A stretch of DNA of 64,000 nucleotides from Agromyces italicus DSM 16388. Lineage in GTDB: Bacteria > Actinomycetota > Actinomycetes > Actinomycetales > Microbacteriaceae. The position numbers were made by a program, and so were the translations under genes. This document shows, one piece after another, positions 43,485-51,166 of the stretch. Positions within the stretch are counted from its first letter, which is position 1. The number at the start of each line of letters is the position of its first letter. Location: the NCBI RefSeq assembly GCF_000421545.1, contig NZ_ATXF01000006.1, positions 124,001-188,000 of the forward strand. Direction: 5' to 3'. The notes under the pieces are model-generated. The model made no database searches and had not been told where the DNA came from. It saw only the letters and a list, made by a program, of their open reading frames with translations.

Positions 43485-43569
43485 TGGTGGCGAGTGAGGG
43501 ATTCGAACCCCCGAATGCTGAGCAGTCTGATTTACAGTCAGATCCCTTTGGCCGCTTGGGTAACTCGCC
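43485..43569 (-). tRNA. tRNA-Tyr (GTA)
   Basis: A class II tRNA of 85 nt: acceptor GGCGAGT with ACTCGCC, anticodon loop TGTAAAT with GTA, a long variable arm, T-arm GGGGG-TTCGAAT-CCCTC and encoded CCA (43485-43487). Confidence 0.95.
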
Positions 43570-43666
43570 GTCGCACCCGACCACGTTCTGCACACAACCG
43601 GGGGCCTGTCAAGGATACCCGCCGAGGCCGCGTGGAAGAAATCGACGGGCGAACTCGCCCCGGGGC

Positions 43667-44545
43667 TCAGTTCGACGCTCGCCACCACGGCATCTCGGCC
43701 GTGTCGTTCTGGTCGCGCGGGTCGCCGGCATCGGCCGACGCATCGGGCGACACCTCGGTCGGCGCAGCGTTCCGCCGCTGCCCGTGGGTCGACAGCCACC
43801 CCTGGTGCCCCTGCGGCGCGGTCGCCTGCGCCTGCACCGGCACCGGCTCGGTGCGCGGCTCCCGCGCATCCCGCCCACTCCCGCGCCCGCCTCGCGAGCT
43901 CTGCTCGCGGTCCCACTCCTCGCGGGCGCGGGCCCGCTCGTCGAGCGCGGCCTGCTCGGCGCGCGCCTGCTCGGCACGCGTCCATGCGGCTCGCTCGCGC
44001 GAGACTCGGGCGGGCTCCGAACGGCGTTCCTCGGCGGCGGGGCGCGGCCCCCCGCGCAGGCCCGCCCGCTGGATGACCCGCTGGATCGTGAGTCCGCGCT
44101 GGTTCGGCGAGGCGACGAAGCGGATCTCACGCAGACCCTGATCCTGCGCGGCCGACTCGAAGATGAAATGGCCGTAGTTGAAGATGCGGCCGATGAGCGG
44201 CTTGTGCACCGAGATGTCGAGGATTCGGGCGATCGGCATCGTCGCGATGCGCTGGGAGAGGATGCCATGAACCCGGAACACCCGCATGTTGGTGATGACG
44301 AAACGGTCCATGCGTCGCTGAAGAATGCGCCAGCCGCCGTGCAGAACGAGGAAGATCGAACCGAGCAGCGGCACCCAGTACCACTGCGACGGCAGCCACG
44401 CGAGCAGGAGGAGCACGGGCACCGCGGCCGCCATCTCGAGCGCGGCGAACACGTTCGACGCCCAGTGCTTGTGCACCTCGTCGACCACCACCTCGCCGTC
44501 GTCGGCGATGAGGTGCCGCTCGATGTGCGGATCGAACAGGCTCAC
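43667..44545 (-). CDS. PH-domain membrane protein
   Basis: A 292-residue protein. Two helices lie near residues 30-75 (ALEMAAAVPVLLLLAWLPSQ and WVPLLGSIFLVLHGGW). They are followed by a bacterial PH domain (about 75-155): MDRFVITNMRVFRVHGILSQ, then IARILDISVHKPLIGRIFNY and FIFESAAQDQGLREIRF. The rest is a disordered, charged tail rich in Arg and Glu ending near the tRNA gene. GTG at 44545 follows GGAG. Such proteins may sense or shape the membrane; function unknown. A small protein is encoded 18 bp upstream on the same strand. Confidence 0.8.
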   Translation of the reverse strand: MSLFDPHIERHLIADDGEVVVDEVHKHWASNVFAALEMAAAVPVLLLLAWLPSQWYWVPLLGSIFLVLHGGWRILQRRMDRFVITNMRVFRVHGILSQRIATMPIARILDISVHKPLIGRIFNYGHFIFESAAQDQGLREIRFVASPNQRGLTIQRVIQRAGLRGGPRPAAEERRSEPARVSRERAAWTRAEQARAEQAALDERARAREEWDREQSSRGGRGSGRDAREPRTEPVPVQAQATAPQGHQGWLSTHGQRRNAAPTEVSPDASADAGDPRDQNDTAEMPWWRASN

Positions 44546-44563
44546 GGCATGCTCCGCTCGGGG

Positions 44564-44764
44564 CTAGGACGCGAGCGAGGTGAAGAACGTGCCGATCGAG
44601 GCCGCGGCGTTGAACACCGCATCGACGGCGCCCTGCACGGCGTTGGCGGCGTCTTCGGGGCGGGTGATCAGGTAGAAGGCGGCGAAGACCACGACGAGGC
44701 CCAGGACGATGCGCTTGACCCACTTCACGGCGGTGGTTCCCTTCGAGTGACGGATGGCGGGCAT
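44564..44764 (-). CDS. Small membrane-helix protein
   Basis: A 66-residue protein with one helix near residues 14-32 (WVKRIVLGLVVVFAAFYLIT) and an Ala-rich amphipathic tail (AVQGAVDAVFNAAASIGTFF). ATG at 44764 has AAGGGG upstream, which I prefer to a start 16 codons earlier. It lies just upstream of the PH-domain gene and is probably cotranscribed with it. No family recognised. Confidence 0.6.
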   Translation of the reverse strand: MPAIRHSKGTTAVKWVKRIVLGLVVVFAAFYLITRPEDAANAVQGAVDAVFNAAASIGTFFTSLAS

Positions 44765-44866
44765 GCCGACCACCCCTTTGGGCAAACCCTGACCAAGGCA
44801 TTCTTGCCCCAACCGGCCGCCCTGATCAACGCGCCGCGCCGTGAAGGAGCGGGTGCGAACGGTAGG

Positions 44867-44881
44867 ATTCCAAGCGGTTAC
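44867..44881. promoter_or_regulatory. MalR-type operator before the LacI gene
   Basis: ATTCCAAGCGGTTAC matches 13 of 15 bases of the site at 37111 and lies 15 bp before the chosen start at 44896. It links this repressor to the malE/alpha-glucosidase control region and suggests autoregulation. Confidence 0.65.
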
Positions 44882-44895
44882 GGGGAATGAGGGCC

Positions 44896-45915
44896 ATGGC
44901 CGGCATCGAAGAGGTCGCGAAACTCGCGGGGGTCTCCACCGCGACGGTGTCGCGCGCGCTCAGCGGCCGCGGCCACGTCTCGCCGGGTTCGAAGGCGAAG
45001 GTGCAGGATGCCGCGGCTCGCCTCGGCTACGTCGTCTCCTCGAACGCCTCCTCCCTGGCATCCGGGCGCACCCGCAACATCGGCGTCGTCGTGCCGTTCC
45101 TCAACCGCTGGTTCTTCTCCTCGGTGCTCGAGGGCGCCCAGCAGGCGCTGCTGCGCCGCGGCTACGACCTGACCCTCTACAACCTGTCGGGCGACGGGCA
45201 GGAGCGCTCGAGCGTGTTCGAGCACTTCCTGCTGCGTCAGCGCGTCGATGCGGTCATCGCCGTCTCGCTCGAGCTCACCGAGCACGAGGTCGCCCGGCTG
45301 CACGAGCTCGGCAAGCCGCTCGTCGGCGTCGGCGGCCCGATCCCCGGCGTGCGCACCCTCACGATCGACGACGTCGCCGTGGCGCGGCTCGCGACCGAGC
45401 ATCTCATCGGGCTCGGGCACCGGCGCATCGCCCACATCGGCGGCGACCTCGAGTTCGACGTCGACTTCCACCTGCCGACCAACCGGCGGCTCGGCTACGA
45501 GGGGGCGCTGCGCGACGCCGGCATCGAGCCCGATCCGAGCCTGTTCGCCCCGGCCGACTTCACGATCCGCGGCGGGTACCACGCGACGAAACAGCTGCTC
45601 GGAGCCCCCCACGACCGGCCGACCGCGATCTTCGCCGCCTCCGACGAGATGGCGATCGGCGCGACGCTCGCGGCCCGCGACCTCGGACTCGTCGTGCCGC
45701 GCGACGTCTCGATTGTCGGCATCGACGACCACGACCTCGCCGACTTCTTCGGCCTCACGACGGTCGCCCAGTTCCCCAGGCTCCAGGGCGAGCAGGCCGT
45801 CGACATCCTGATGGACGAGCTCGAGCCCCCCACCGTCGACGCGGCCACGCCGGCGGCGACCCAGCTCCCCTACGAGCTGCGGGTGCGTTCCTCGACGGCC
45901 CGCCCGCCCGAATAG
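44896..45915 (+). CDS. LacI-family repressor, likely MalR
   Basis: A 339-residue regulator. The helix-turn-helix reads IEEVAKLAGVSTATVSRALS, followed by hinge sequence AARLGYVVSSNASSLASGRT. The sensor domain starts NIGVVVPFLNRWFFSSVLEG and includes DRPTAIFAASDEMAIGATLA. I chose ATG at 44896 because GAATGAGGG sits at proper spacing; an in-frame ATG three codons earlier (44887) is possible. The operator upstream nearly matches the boxes between malE and the alpha-glucosidase, 7.5 kb away, so it probably represses maltodextrin uptake genes and itself. Ligand unproven. Confidence 0.9.
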   Translation: MAGIEEVAKLAGVSTATVSRALSGRGHVSPGSKAKVQDAAARLGYVVSSNASSLASGRTRNIGVVVPFLNRWFFSSVLEGAQQALLRRGYDLTLYNLSGDGQERSSVFEHFLLRQRVDAVIAVSLELTEHEVARLHELGKPLVGVGGPIPGVRTLTIDDVAVARLATEHLIGLGHRRIAHIGGDLEFDVDFHLPTNRRLGYEGALRDAGIEPDPSLFAPADFTIRGGYHATKQLLGAPHDRPTAIFAASDEMAIGATLAARDLGLVVPRDVSIVGIDDHDLADFFGLTTVAQFPRLQGEQAVDILMDELEPPTVDAATPAATQLPYELRVRSSTARPPE

Positions 45916-45925
45916 CGGCGTCCGT

Positions 45926-45990
45926 GGGTTGAGGAGCGAGCGCAGCGAGCGTCCCGAAACCCGAGTGCATTCCTGCCGGTTTCGAGACGG
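45926..45990. repeat. GGTTGAGGAGCGAGCG / TTTCGAGACGG repeat
   Basis: GGGTTGAGGAGCGAGCGCAG at 45926, then the opposite-facing GGTTTCGAGACGG at 45978. Part of a dispersed family also found at 56826, 58585, 61339 and 63631. It separates the LacI gene from yajQ. Confidence 0.8.
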
Positions 45991-46045
45991 CGCGCGCCCC
46001 GTGGCATCCGTTCGTCTGATTTCGCGCCTCGGTAGACTGGCTCGC

Positions 46046-46534
46046 ATGGCAGATTCAACGTTCGACATCGTGAGCAAGGTCGACCACATGGAGGCTGAGA
46101 ACGCCGTCAACCAGGCGCGGAAAGAGGTCGAGCAGCGCTACGACTTCAAGAACGTGGGCGCGTCGGTCGAGTGGAGCGGCGAGAAGATCCTCCTGAAGGC
46201 GCAGACCGACGAGCGGGTGAAGGCCGTGCTCGAGGTCGTCGAGTCGAAGTTCATCAAGCGCGGCATCACGCTGCGGTCGCTCGACTCGGGTGAGCCGTAC
46301 CCGTCGGGCAAGGAGTTCCGCATCGAGATCGCGCTGAAGAACGGCATCGACAGCGAGAACGCGAAGAAGATCTCGAAGATCATCCGCGACGAGGCGCCGA
46401 AGAGCGTCAAGAGCCAGATCCAGGGCGACGAGCTGCGCGTCTCGTCGAAGAGCCGCGACGACCTGCAGGCGACGATGGCGCTGCTCAAGGGCAAAGACCT
46501 CGAGGTCGCCCTGCAGTTCGTGAACTTCCGCTGA
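46046..46534 (+). CDS. yajQ: YajQ-family nucleotide-binding protein
   Basis: A 162-residue cytoplasmic protein with two ferredoxin-like folds. STFDIVSKVDHMEAENAVNQ at the start, QRYDFKNVGASVEWSGEKI near 30, and SSKSRDDLQATMALLKGKDL near the end are diagnostic. Some YajQ proteins bind cyclic di-GMP or tRNA and affect virulence or stress responses in other bacteria; the ligand here is unproven. ATG at 46046 is preceded only by repeat-like sequence, with no obvious ribosome site (GGTAGACTGGCTCGC), so translation may be weak or leaderless. Confidence 0.95.
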   Translation: MADSTFDIVSKVDHMEAENAVNQARKEVEQRYDFKNVGASVEWSGEKILLKAQTDERVKAVLEVVESKFIKRGITLRSLDSGEPYPSGKEFRIEIALKNGIDSENAKKISKIIRDEAPKSVKSQIQGDELRVSSKSRDDLQATMALLKGKDLEVALQFVNFR

Positions 46535-46540
46535 GCTCGC

Positions 46541-46901
46541 GGCCGCCCGGCCCGCGCCCGCGCGCCCAGCCCGCCGCCCGCCCTGCCCGCCGCCCGCCCT
46601 GCCCGCGGCCCACCCGCTCTGCCGCCCGCCCTGCCCGCCGCCACGAACTTTTGACGGCACACGTTGCCTGTGCGCGCCGAACGATCTGGCGTCAGGCGGC
46701 AAAGCGCCGTGGCGATGGCGCCGGCCCGGTACCCGCGTGGGGCGGCGGCGGCGCCACGCCAGGAGTGGACGGTGCGGCGCCACGCCAGGAGTGGGCGGTG
46801 CGGCGCCACGACTTTTTGACGGCACACGCTGCTTCGGCGAGTGCGGATGCCGATCGTGAGGCGTGAAAAGGTCGTGGCGGCAGGCGCGCGAAGCCCGGGG
46901 C
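46541..46901. repeat. GC-rich and 26-bp repeats, gene-free gap
   Basis: A 360-bp gap without a gene. 46541-46640 is a CCCGCCGCCCGCCCTG-type run. 46745-46815 holds a 26-bp unit containing GCCACGCCAGGAGTGG, repeated about 2.4 times. CACGAMTTTTTGACGGCACA-like words occur near 46640 and 46808, and a related word recurs near 48030. Confidence 0.7.
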
Positions 46902-47879
46902 TCAGAGGAGGGCGAGGCGTCGGGGGCCGGCGGGCAAGCCGAGACCGCGCAGCCGGTGCGCGAGCGGTTCGCCGGCCCACATATGCTGCCAACGCCACCT
47001 GTCGAATGCGCCGACCTGTCGCCGTAGCTCCAGCTCGCGCTCCTTCTCGTCGATGAGCGCCCGCACCCCGTCGGTCGTCGTCGTGGTCGACAGATACTTG
47101 CCGTCACCGTCTGCCTCGCCGACCGCCCCGTGGTCGGGCCAGTGGAAGTCGACGTAGGCGAACATGCCGGCCTCGGGCAGCCAGAATCGCTGTTGCTGAG
47201 CGGGCGTGGGGAATCCGAACTCCTCGAATCGGAGTTTGCTGCACGTCTCGAGCGGTGATCCTGAGAGCGACGATGCTCGCGAGAGCACCGCGAGCACCTT
47301 GCGACACCCGGGATACGGCGTGAGCCGATCATGTTCGGCGCGAAGGCGGTCGAGCGTCGTGCGTGGGACCGCGTTCGTCCACGGCATCGCGGCGACCGCG
47401 GCTTCGACCGCGACGAGTGCGGCGCCCAGCGTCGCGTGCCGGCACAGCTGGACGAGCGAATGCTCGATCGAGGTCACGACGAGCCCGCCGACCCGGGTGA
47501 GGGCGACGTCGTCGAGTCGGGCCACGCCCACCGTGCTGGAGCGACGGTACCCGTGGTCCGCCGGCGCGAGGACGAAGACCTGCTGCGGCCAGCCGCCGAT
47601 GATCGGCAGCCCGTGCAGCGCGATGGCCGAGTAGGAGGTGAAGATCGGGTTGCGCAGCGTCTCGGATGCCGCGTACACCTGCCTGCGGTGCGCCTCGGCC
47701 GCACGCTGTGCTGACGACCATGAGTCGGGGTCGGGCTGCGGCCGGCGGTAGACACCGCGGCGCACCCGTTCGAGACGCTGCGCGTGAACTTCGGTCTCGA
47801 GTTCGGACTGTCGTCCGGCAGCCCGTGCATCGCGCGCAAGCACGAAGCCATGTGACGTCGTCGGGAATTCGCTCGGCAT
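46902..47879 (-). CDS. AbiEi/DUF559-type orphan protein
   Basis: A 325-residue protein with the same overall plan as the 39113 gene but little sequence identity. The N-terminal helix-turn-helix-like region includes AQRLERVRRGVYRRPQPDPD near 28, then PIFTSYSAIALHGLPIIGGW near 75. The C-terminus has MFAYVDFHWPDHGAVGEADG near 255 and DEKERELELRRQVGAFDRWR, matching DUF559-like endonuclease ends. ATG at 47879 follows GAGGGTGTTCTG; a start 11 codons upstream is possible. No toxin partner. The 332-bp space upstream (47880-48212) holds no gene but has the purine tract. Confidence 0.72.
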   Translation of the reverse strand: MPSEFPTTSHGFVLARDARAAGRQSELETEVHAQRLERVRRGVYRRPQPDPDSWSSAQRAAEAHRRQVYAASETLRNPIFTSYSAIALHGLPIIGGWPQQVFVLAPADHGYRRSSTVGVARLDDVALTRVGGLVVTSIEHSLVQLCRHATLGAALVAVEAAVAAMPWTNAVPRTTLDRLRAEHDRLTPYPGCRKVLAVLSRASSLSGSPLETCSKLRFEEFGFPTPAQQQRFWLPEAGMFAYVDFHWPDHGAVGEADGDGKYLSTTTTTDGVRALIDEKERELELRRQVGAFDRWRWQHMWAGEPLAHRLRGLGLPAGPRRLALL

Positions 47880-48112
47880 CAGAACACCCTCGCGTGGGAT
47901 GCCGCCCCTCATCCTCGATCCACGGCGCACCCGTGGAAACTCCGCAGGCTCGGTTCCCTGTGGAGGACCACTCGCTCCGCGAGCGACATTGCGGGCGCCG
48001 CCGACGCGCCCAGGGTCCGTTGCGCTACCGCTACGACGTTTTGCCGCCACACAATGGTTCGAGCCGTCAGAAGTAGGGGCGTCTGCCGTCACACCGCAGT
48101 GGCGACGAACCC

Positions 48113-48210
48113 GAGAAGGAGAAGGAGGGGAAGGGGAAGGGGAAGGAGAAGGAGAAGGGGAAGGGGAAGGGGAAGGAGAAGGAGAGGGAGTAGAAGAAGG
48201 AGGAGGAGGG
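48113..48210. repeat. 98-nt purine tract (GGGAAG/GGAGAA)n
   Basis: 78 consecutive purines (48113-48190), one T, then 19 more purines, made of GGGAAG and GGAGAA words. It lies directly after the alpha/beta hydrolase stop, so the hydrolase mRNA would end in polypyrimidine. Mirror-symmetric parts could form triplex DNA. Confidence 0.95.
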
Positions 48211-48212
48211 CC

Positions 48213-49250
48213 TCAGCGGCGCGGGCCGTAGCCGCGCAGCCAGCGGGTGATGTCGGCGTAGGCGGCGGCACGCGCCGGGCCGCGCGACAGGAAGACGTCG
48301 TGCAGGGCGCCGTCGATGCGGGCCACGGTCACCGACGGGCCGAGCTTGAGCGCCCGCTGGGCGATCTCGTCGACGACGAGCACGCTGTCGCTCGAACGCA
48401 TCGCCTCGTCCCAACGGGGGAGGATCGTCGACCGCGCCGACAGCAGGGTGAGTACCGGCGCACCCACGTCGATGCCGGCGTCGACCGTCGCGTGCCCGGC
48501 CAAGATTGCCATGAGCCAGGCCGGCGACGTCGGGAACCCCCGATCTGGCCGCCACTCGTGGTCGTACTCCCACTCACCGCCCTGCTCGCGGGCGACGGCG
48601 CGTGTGTAGAAGCCGAGATCGACGTTCGGCAGCGGCGCGAGCGGGTGCACGCGCGCCCCGAGCTCCATCATCGGCGCGAGCGCCTGCCGGCCGACCTTGC
48701 TCAGCTGGAACTCGAGCCACGGACTGTTCAGCACGAGCGCCGCCGCACGCCCCGGGTGCCGCGCCGACCAGAGCGAGAGTGTGAGCCCTCCGGTCGAGTG
48801 CCCGAGCAGGATCAGCGGGCGGCCCGAGGCCGGGCCCGTGGCATCCGGTTGCCCCATCGCGGCGAGCGCGGCAGCGATGTCGGCATCGTAGGTGGCGAGG
48901 TCGGCGACGAACCCATGGGTCTGGCCGGGTCGTAGGCTGCGCCCGTACTTGCGCAGGTCGAGCGCGTAGAAGCGGGCGCCGAGACCGGCCCAGAACTCGG
49001 CGATTTCGCGGTTGAAGAAGTAGTCGCTCCAGCCGTGCACGTAGAGCACGTCGGCCCCGGATGCCGCGCCGCGCGCGAGCCGCGGCCGCCACCTCGGGCG
49101 ATACCGCACGAGGGTCGCGACAACGTCGCCCTCGTCGTCGCTGCCGAGCGGGAGGGTGAGCTGCTCGAAGCGGTCGCCGAGGAGGTCGGGGCGCCAGGTG
49201 GGCGGCTGGGCTGCATCAGCGGGGCGCACGCTCGCCTCGGTCTCCCCCAC
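48213..49250 (-). CDS. Alpha/beta hydrolase (lysophospholipase-like)
   Basis: A 345-residue hydrolase. The strand-turn segment DVLYVHGWSDYFFNREIAEF lies near residue 67. The nucleophile elbow is LLGHSTGGLTLSL near 148, and a late histidine (ARIDGALHDVFLSRGPAR) is near 320. The catalytic serine, an acid before it and the histidine are present. There is no signal peptide. It resembles monoacylglycerol lipase or lysophospholipase types. GTG at 49250 is preceded by GGGAGGCGGC. It lies just upstream of the Tad operon end on the same strand, but 86 bp and a change in codon style separate them. Confidence 0.88.
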   Translation of the reverse strand: MGETEASVRPADAAQPPTWRPDLLGDRFEQLTLPLGSDDEGDVVATLVRYRPRWRPRLARGAASGADVLYVHGWSDYFFNREIAEFWAGLGARFYALDLRKYGRSLRPGQTHGFVADLATYDADIAAALAAMGQPDATGPASGRPLILLGHSTGGLTLSLWSARHPGRAAALVLNSPWLEFQLSKVGRQALAPMMELGARVHPLAPLPNVDLGFYTRAVAREQGGEWEYDHEWRPDRGFPTSPAWLMAILAGHATVDAGIDVGAPVLTLLSARSTILPRWDEAMRSSDSVLVVDEIAQRALKLGPSVTVARIDGALHDVFLSRGPARAAAYADITRWLRGYGPRR

Positions 49251-49335
49251 GCCGCCTCCCCTCGTCGCGAAGCCAGCCTATCGAGCGTTGACCGGACCGC
49301 TGATGCAAGGCGCGACTGGGTTGCTCCTGGCTGGT

Positions 49336-50208
49336 TCAAGTGCGGTTGAATGCCTCAATCACGCCGACGACCGCCGGGGTCATGACCACGATGAACAACA
49401 CAGGGAGGAGGCAGAAGATCAGCGGGAAGAGGATCTTCACGGTGACCTTCTGCGCCTGCTCCTCGGCGCGCTGACGCCGCTTGAGCCGCATCTCGCTCGC
49501 CTGGACGCGCAGCACATCGCCGAGGGCGATGCCGTAGGCGTCGGCCTGTACGACAGCTCGCGAGAAGCGACGAAGATCTTCCGAGCTCGTCCGCTGTTCG
49601 AGTTCATGGAACGAATCCCGACGTGTCCGACCGATCGACATGTCCTGCAGTACACGCACGAGCTCCGCGGAGAGCGGACCTTTGCCGCCACGAGCGGACT
49701 TCGCCATCGCTGCATCGAACCCGAGGCCGGCTTCAACCGCGATCGTCATCTGATCGAGGGTATCCGGGAGTGCGACGGCGATGGCCTCCTGCCGGTCGTG
49801 CGCACGTGAATTGATGAGCACGTCGGGGAGAAAGAACGCGAGCACTGTAACGAGAATCGCGAGGAAGATCATGATCGGCTGCGGCCCTGACCGCGAGATC
49901 ACGAGCAAACTGAGCAGCACCGCAGTGATGGGCAGCAGGATCTTCCACACCGCCAGTGCGTTCGGTGTCCACCCGTTCGGACGGCCGGCGTAGACGATCT
50001 GCTTCTCGAGCCAACCGATGTACCCCTTCGGCGCGGCAGCGACCAGTCGAGAACCGATCGACCCCTGCTGCACCGGTCCGACTTGAGGCCCGACGGCCAC
50101 GCCTTCTTGCATCGGCTCCTGCTTGGCCGACTTGGGGAAGAGCAGGAAGACGAAGAGCCCGAAGCACACCGCAGTGACGACGGCGATGACGATTCCAAGG
50201 ATTTGCAT
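49336..50208 (-). CDS. tadC: Tad pilus inner-membrane protein TadC
   Basis: A 290-residue T2SF-fold protein. Three or four hydrophobic segments, including an N-terminal helix (GIVIAVVTAVCFGLFVFLLF) and a C-terminal one (ILFPLIFCLLPVLFIVVMTP). The GspF core reads IAVEAGLGFDAAMAKSARGG and RTSSEDLRRFSRAVVQADAY. With TadB it forms the platform beneath the pilus, driven by the CpaF ATPase. Last gene of the operon; its start is 1 base from the tadB stop. Confidence 0.9.
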   Translation of the reverse strand: MQILGIVIAVVTAVCFGLFVFLLFPKSAKQEPMQEGVAVGPQVGPVQQGSIGSRLVAAAPKGYIGWLEKQIVYAGRPNGWTPNALAVWKILLPITAVLLSLLVISRSGPQPIMIFLAILVTVLAFFLPDVLINSRAHDRQEAIAVALPDTLDQMTIAVEAGLGFDAAMAKSARGGKGPLSAELVRVLQDMSIGRTRRDSFHELEQRTSSEDLRRFSRAVVQADAYGIALGDVLRVQASEMRLKRRQRAEEQAQKVTVKILFPLIFCLLPVLFIVVMTPAVVGVIEAFNRT

Positions 50209-50209
50209 C

Positions 50210-51166
50210 TCAGAACTTCACCTTCACCGAGAAGCTCACCCAGACGGTACCGATGATGAGCAGGAGGAACGCCACGACCAGGGCGATGATGCCGATCGGG
50301 TTGGTGAAGAAGAACGAAACGTATCCCGGGTTCACGACGAGGAGGAAGAAGAAGACGCCGATAGGGAGGGCGACGAGCACGATCGCCGACAGACGGCCCT
50401 CCGCGCTCAGCGCCTTGACGTGACGGCGGATTTGATTGCGCTCGCGGATCGTGCGGCCGACCTGATCGAGCACCTCCGCGAGGTTTCCGCCGGTCTCCTG
50501 GTTGATCGCGATCGCTTGGGCGACCCATTCGAAGTCGGCGCTCTTCATGCGTTGCGCGGTGTTCGTGAGCGCCTCAGCGAGGTTACGACCGAGGCGGGTC
50601 TCGTTGACAACTCGAGCGAGCTCCTCACTCGTAGGTTCTTCGGCCTCGGTCGCCACCGCACCGAGAGTGCGGCTGAGCCCATGACCCGCACGCAACCCAC
50701 CCGCAAGCATCTGCACCGTGTCGTCGACCTGGTCGGCGAACTTCGCTTGACGTTGCGACGTGCGGAGCGAGAGCAGGAACTTCACGAGAAACGGGGTTGC
50801 CGCGCCGAAAACGACGGCGAGGATCAGCCAAAAACCGTTCGCGAGCCCGAGGAGCACACCGAGGAGCGCCATGACGCTCGTCGCCGATGCGACGAGGATG
50901 AGGAACCCCGAGCGCTCGGTCTTGATCCCGGCGAGTTCGAGTGCCTCGGGGCTGAACATGCCGCCGGAGCGGTTCGTCGTCGCAGAGTCGATCGCGGCGG
51001 TGGCCCGATCCGTGATCTTGGTGAGCGCGGAGACATGCTCTTCACCGGGCGCAAGGCGCCGGTCGCGCGCGACCCTCGGAGCGGGCGGTGCGATGACCAA
51101 GAAGACGAGAACGAGCAATGCGAGCAGACAGATTGCCACGCCGCCGACGATGAGGATCGGGCTCAT
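50210..51166 (-). CDS. tadB: Tad pilus inner-membrane protein TadB
   Basis: A 318-residue T2SF protein with hydrophobic segments near residues 4-28, 90-130 and 255-312. The GspF core includes MLAGGLRAGHGLSRTLGAVA and ADFEWVAQAIAINQETGGNL near residue 200, then LAEVLDQVGRTIRERNQIRR. It overlaps cpaF by 4 bp (ATGA) and is followed by tadC, so all three are coupled. With TadC it makes the inner-membrane platform. Confidence 0.92.
   Translation of the reverse strand: MSPILIVGGVAICLLALLVLVFLVIAPPAPRVARDRRLAPGEEHVSALTKITDRATAAIDSATTNRSGGMFSPEALELAGIKTERSGFLILVASATSVMALLGVLLGLANGFWLILAVVFGAATPFLVKFLLSLRTSQRQAKFADQVDDTVQMLAGGLRAGHGLSRTLGAVATEAEEPTSEELARVVNETRLGRNLAEALTNTAQRMKSADFEWVAQAIAINQETGGNLAEVLDQVGRTIRERNQIRRHVKALSAEGRLSAIVLVALPIGVFFFLLVVNPGYVSFFFTNPIGIIALVVAFLLLIIGTVWVSFSVKVKF

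Noticed and set aside
44887-44895. ATG at 44887 as the LacI start
   Set aside because: The ATG at 44896 has the better ribosome site and the usual distance to the helix-turn-helix; kept only as an alternative.
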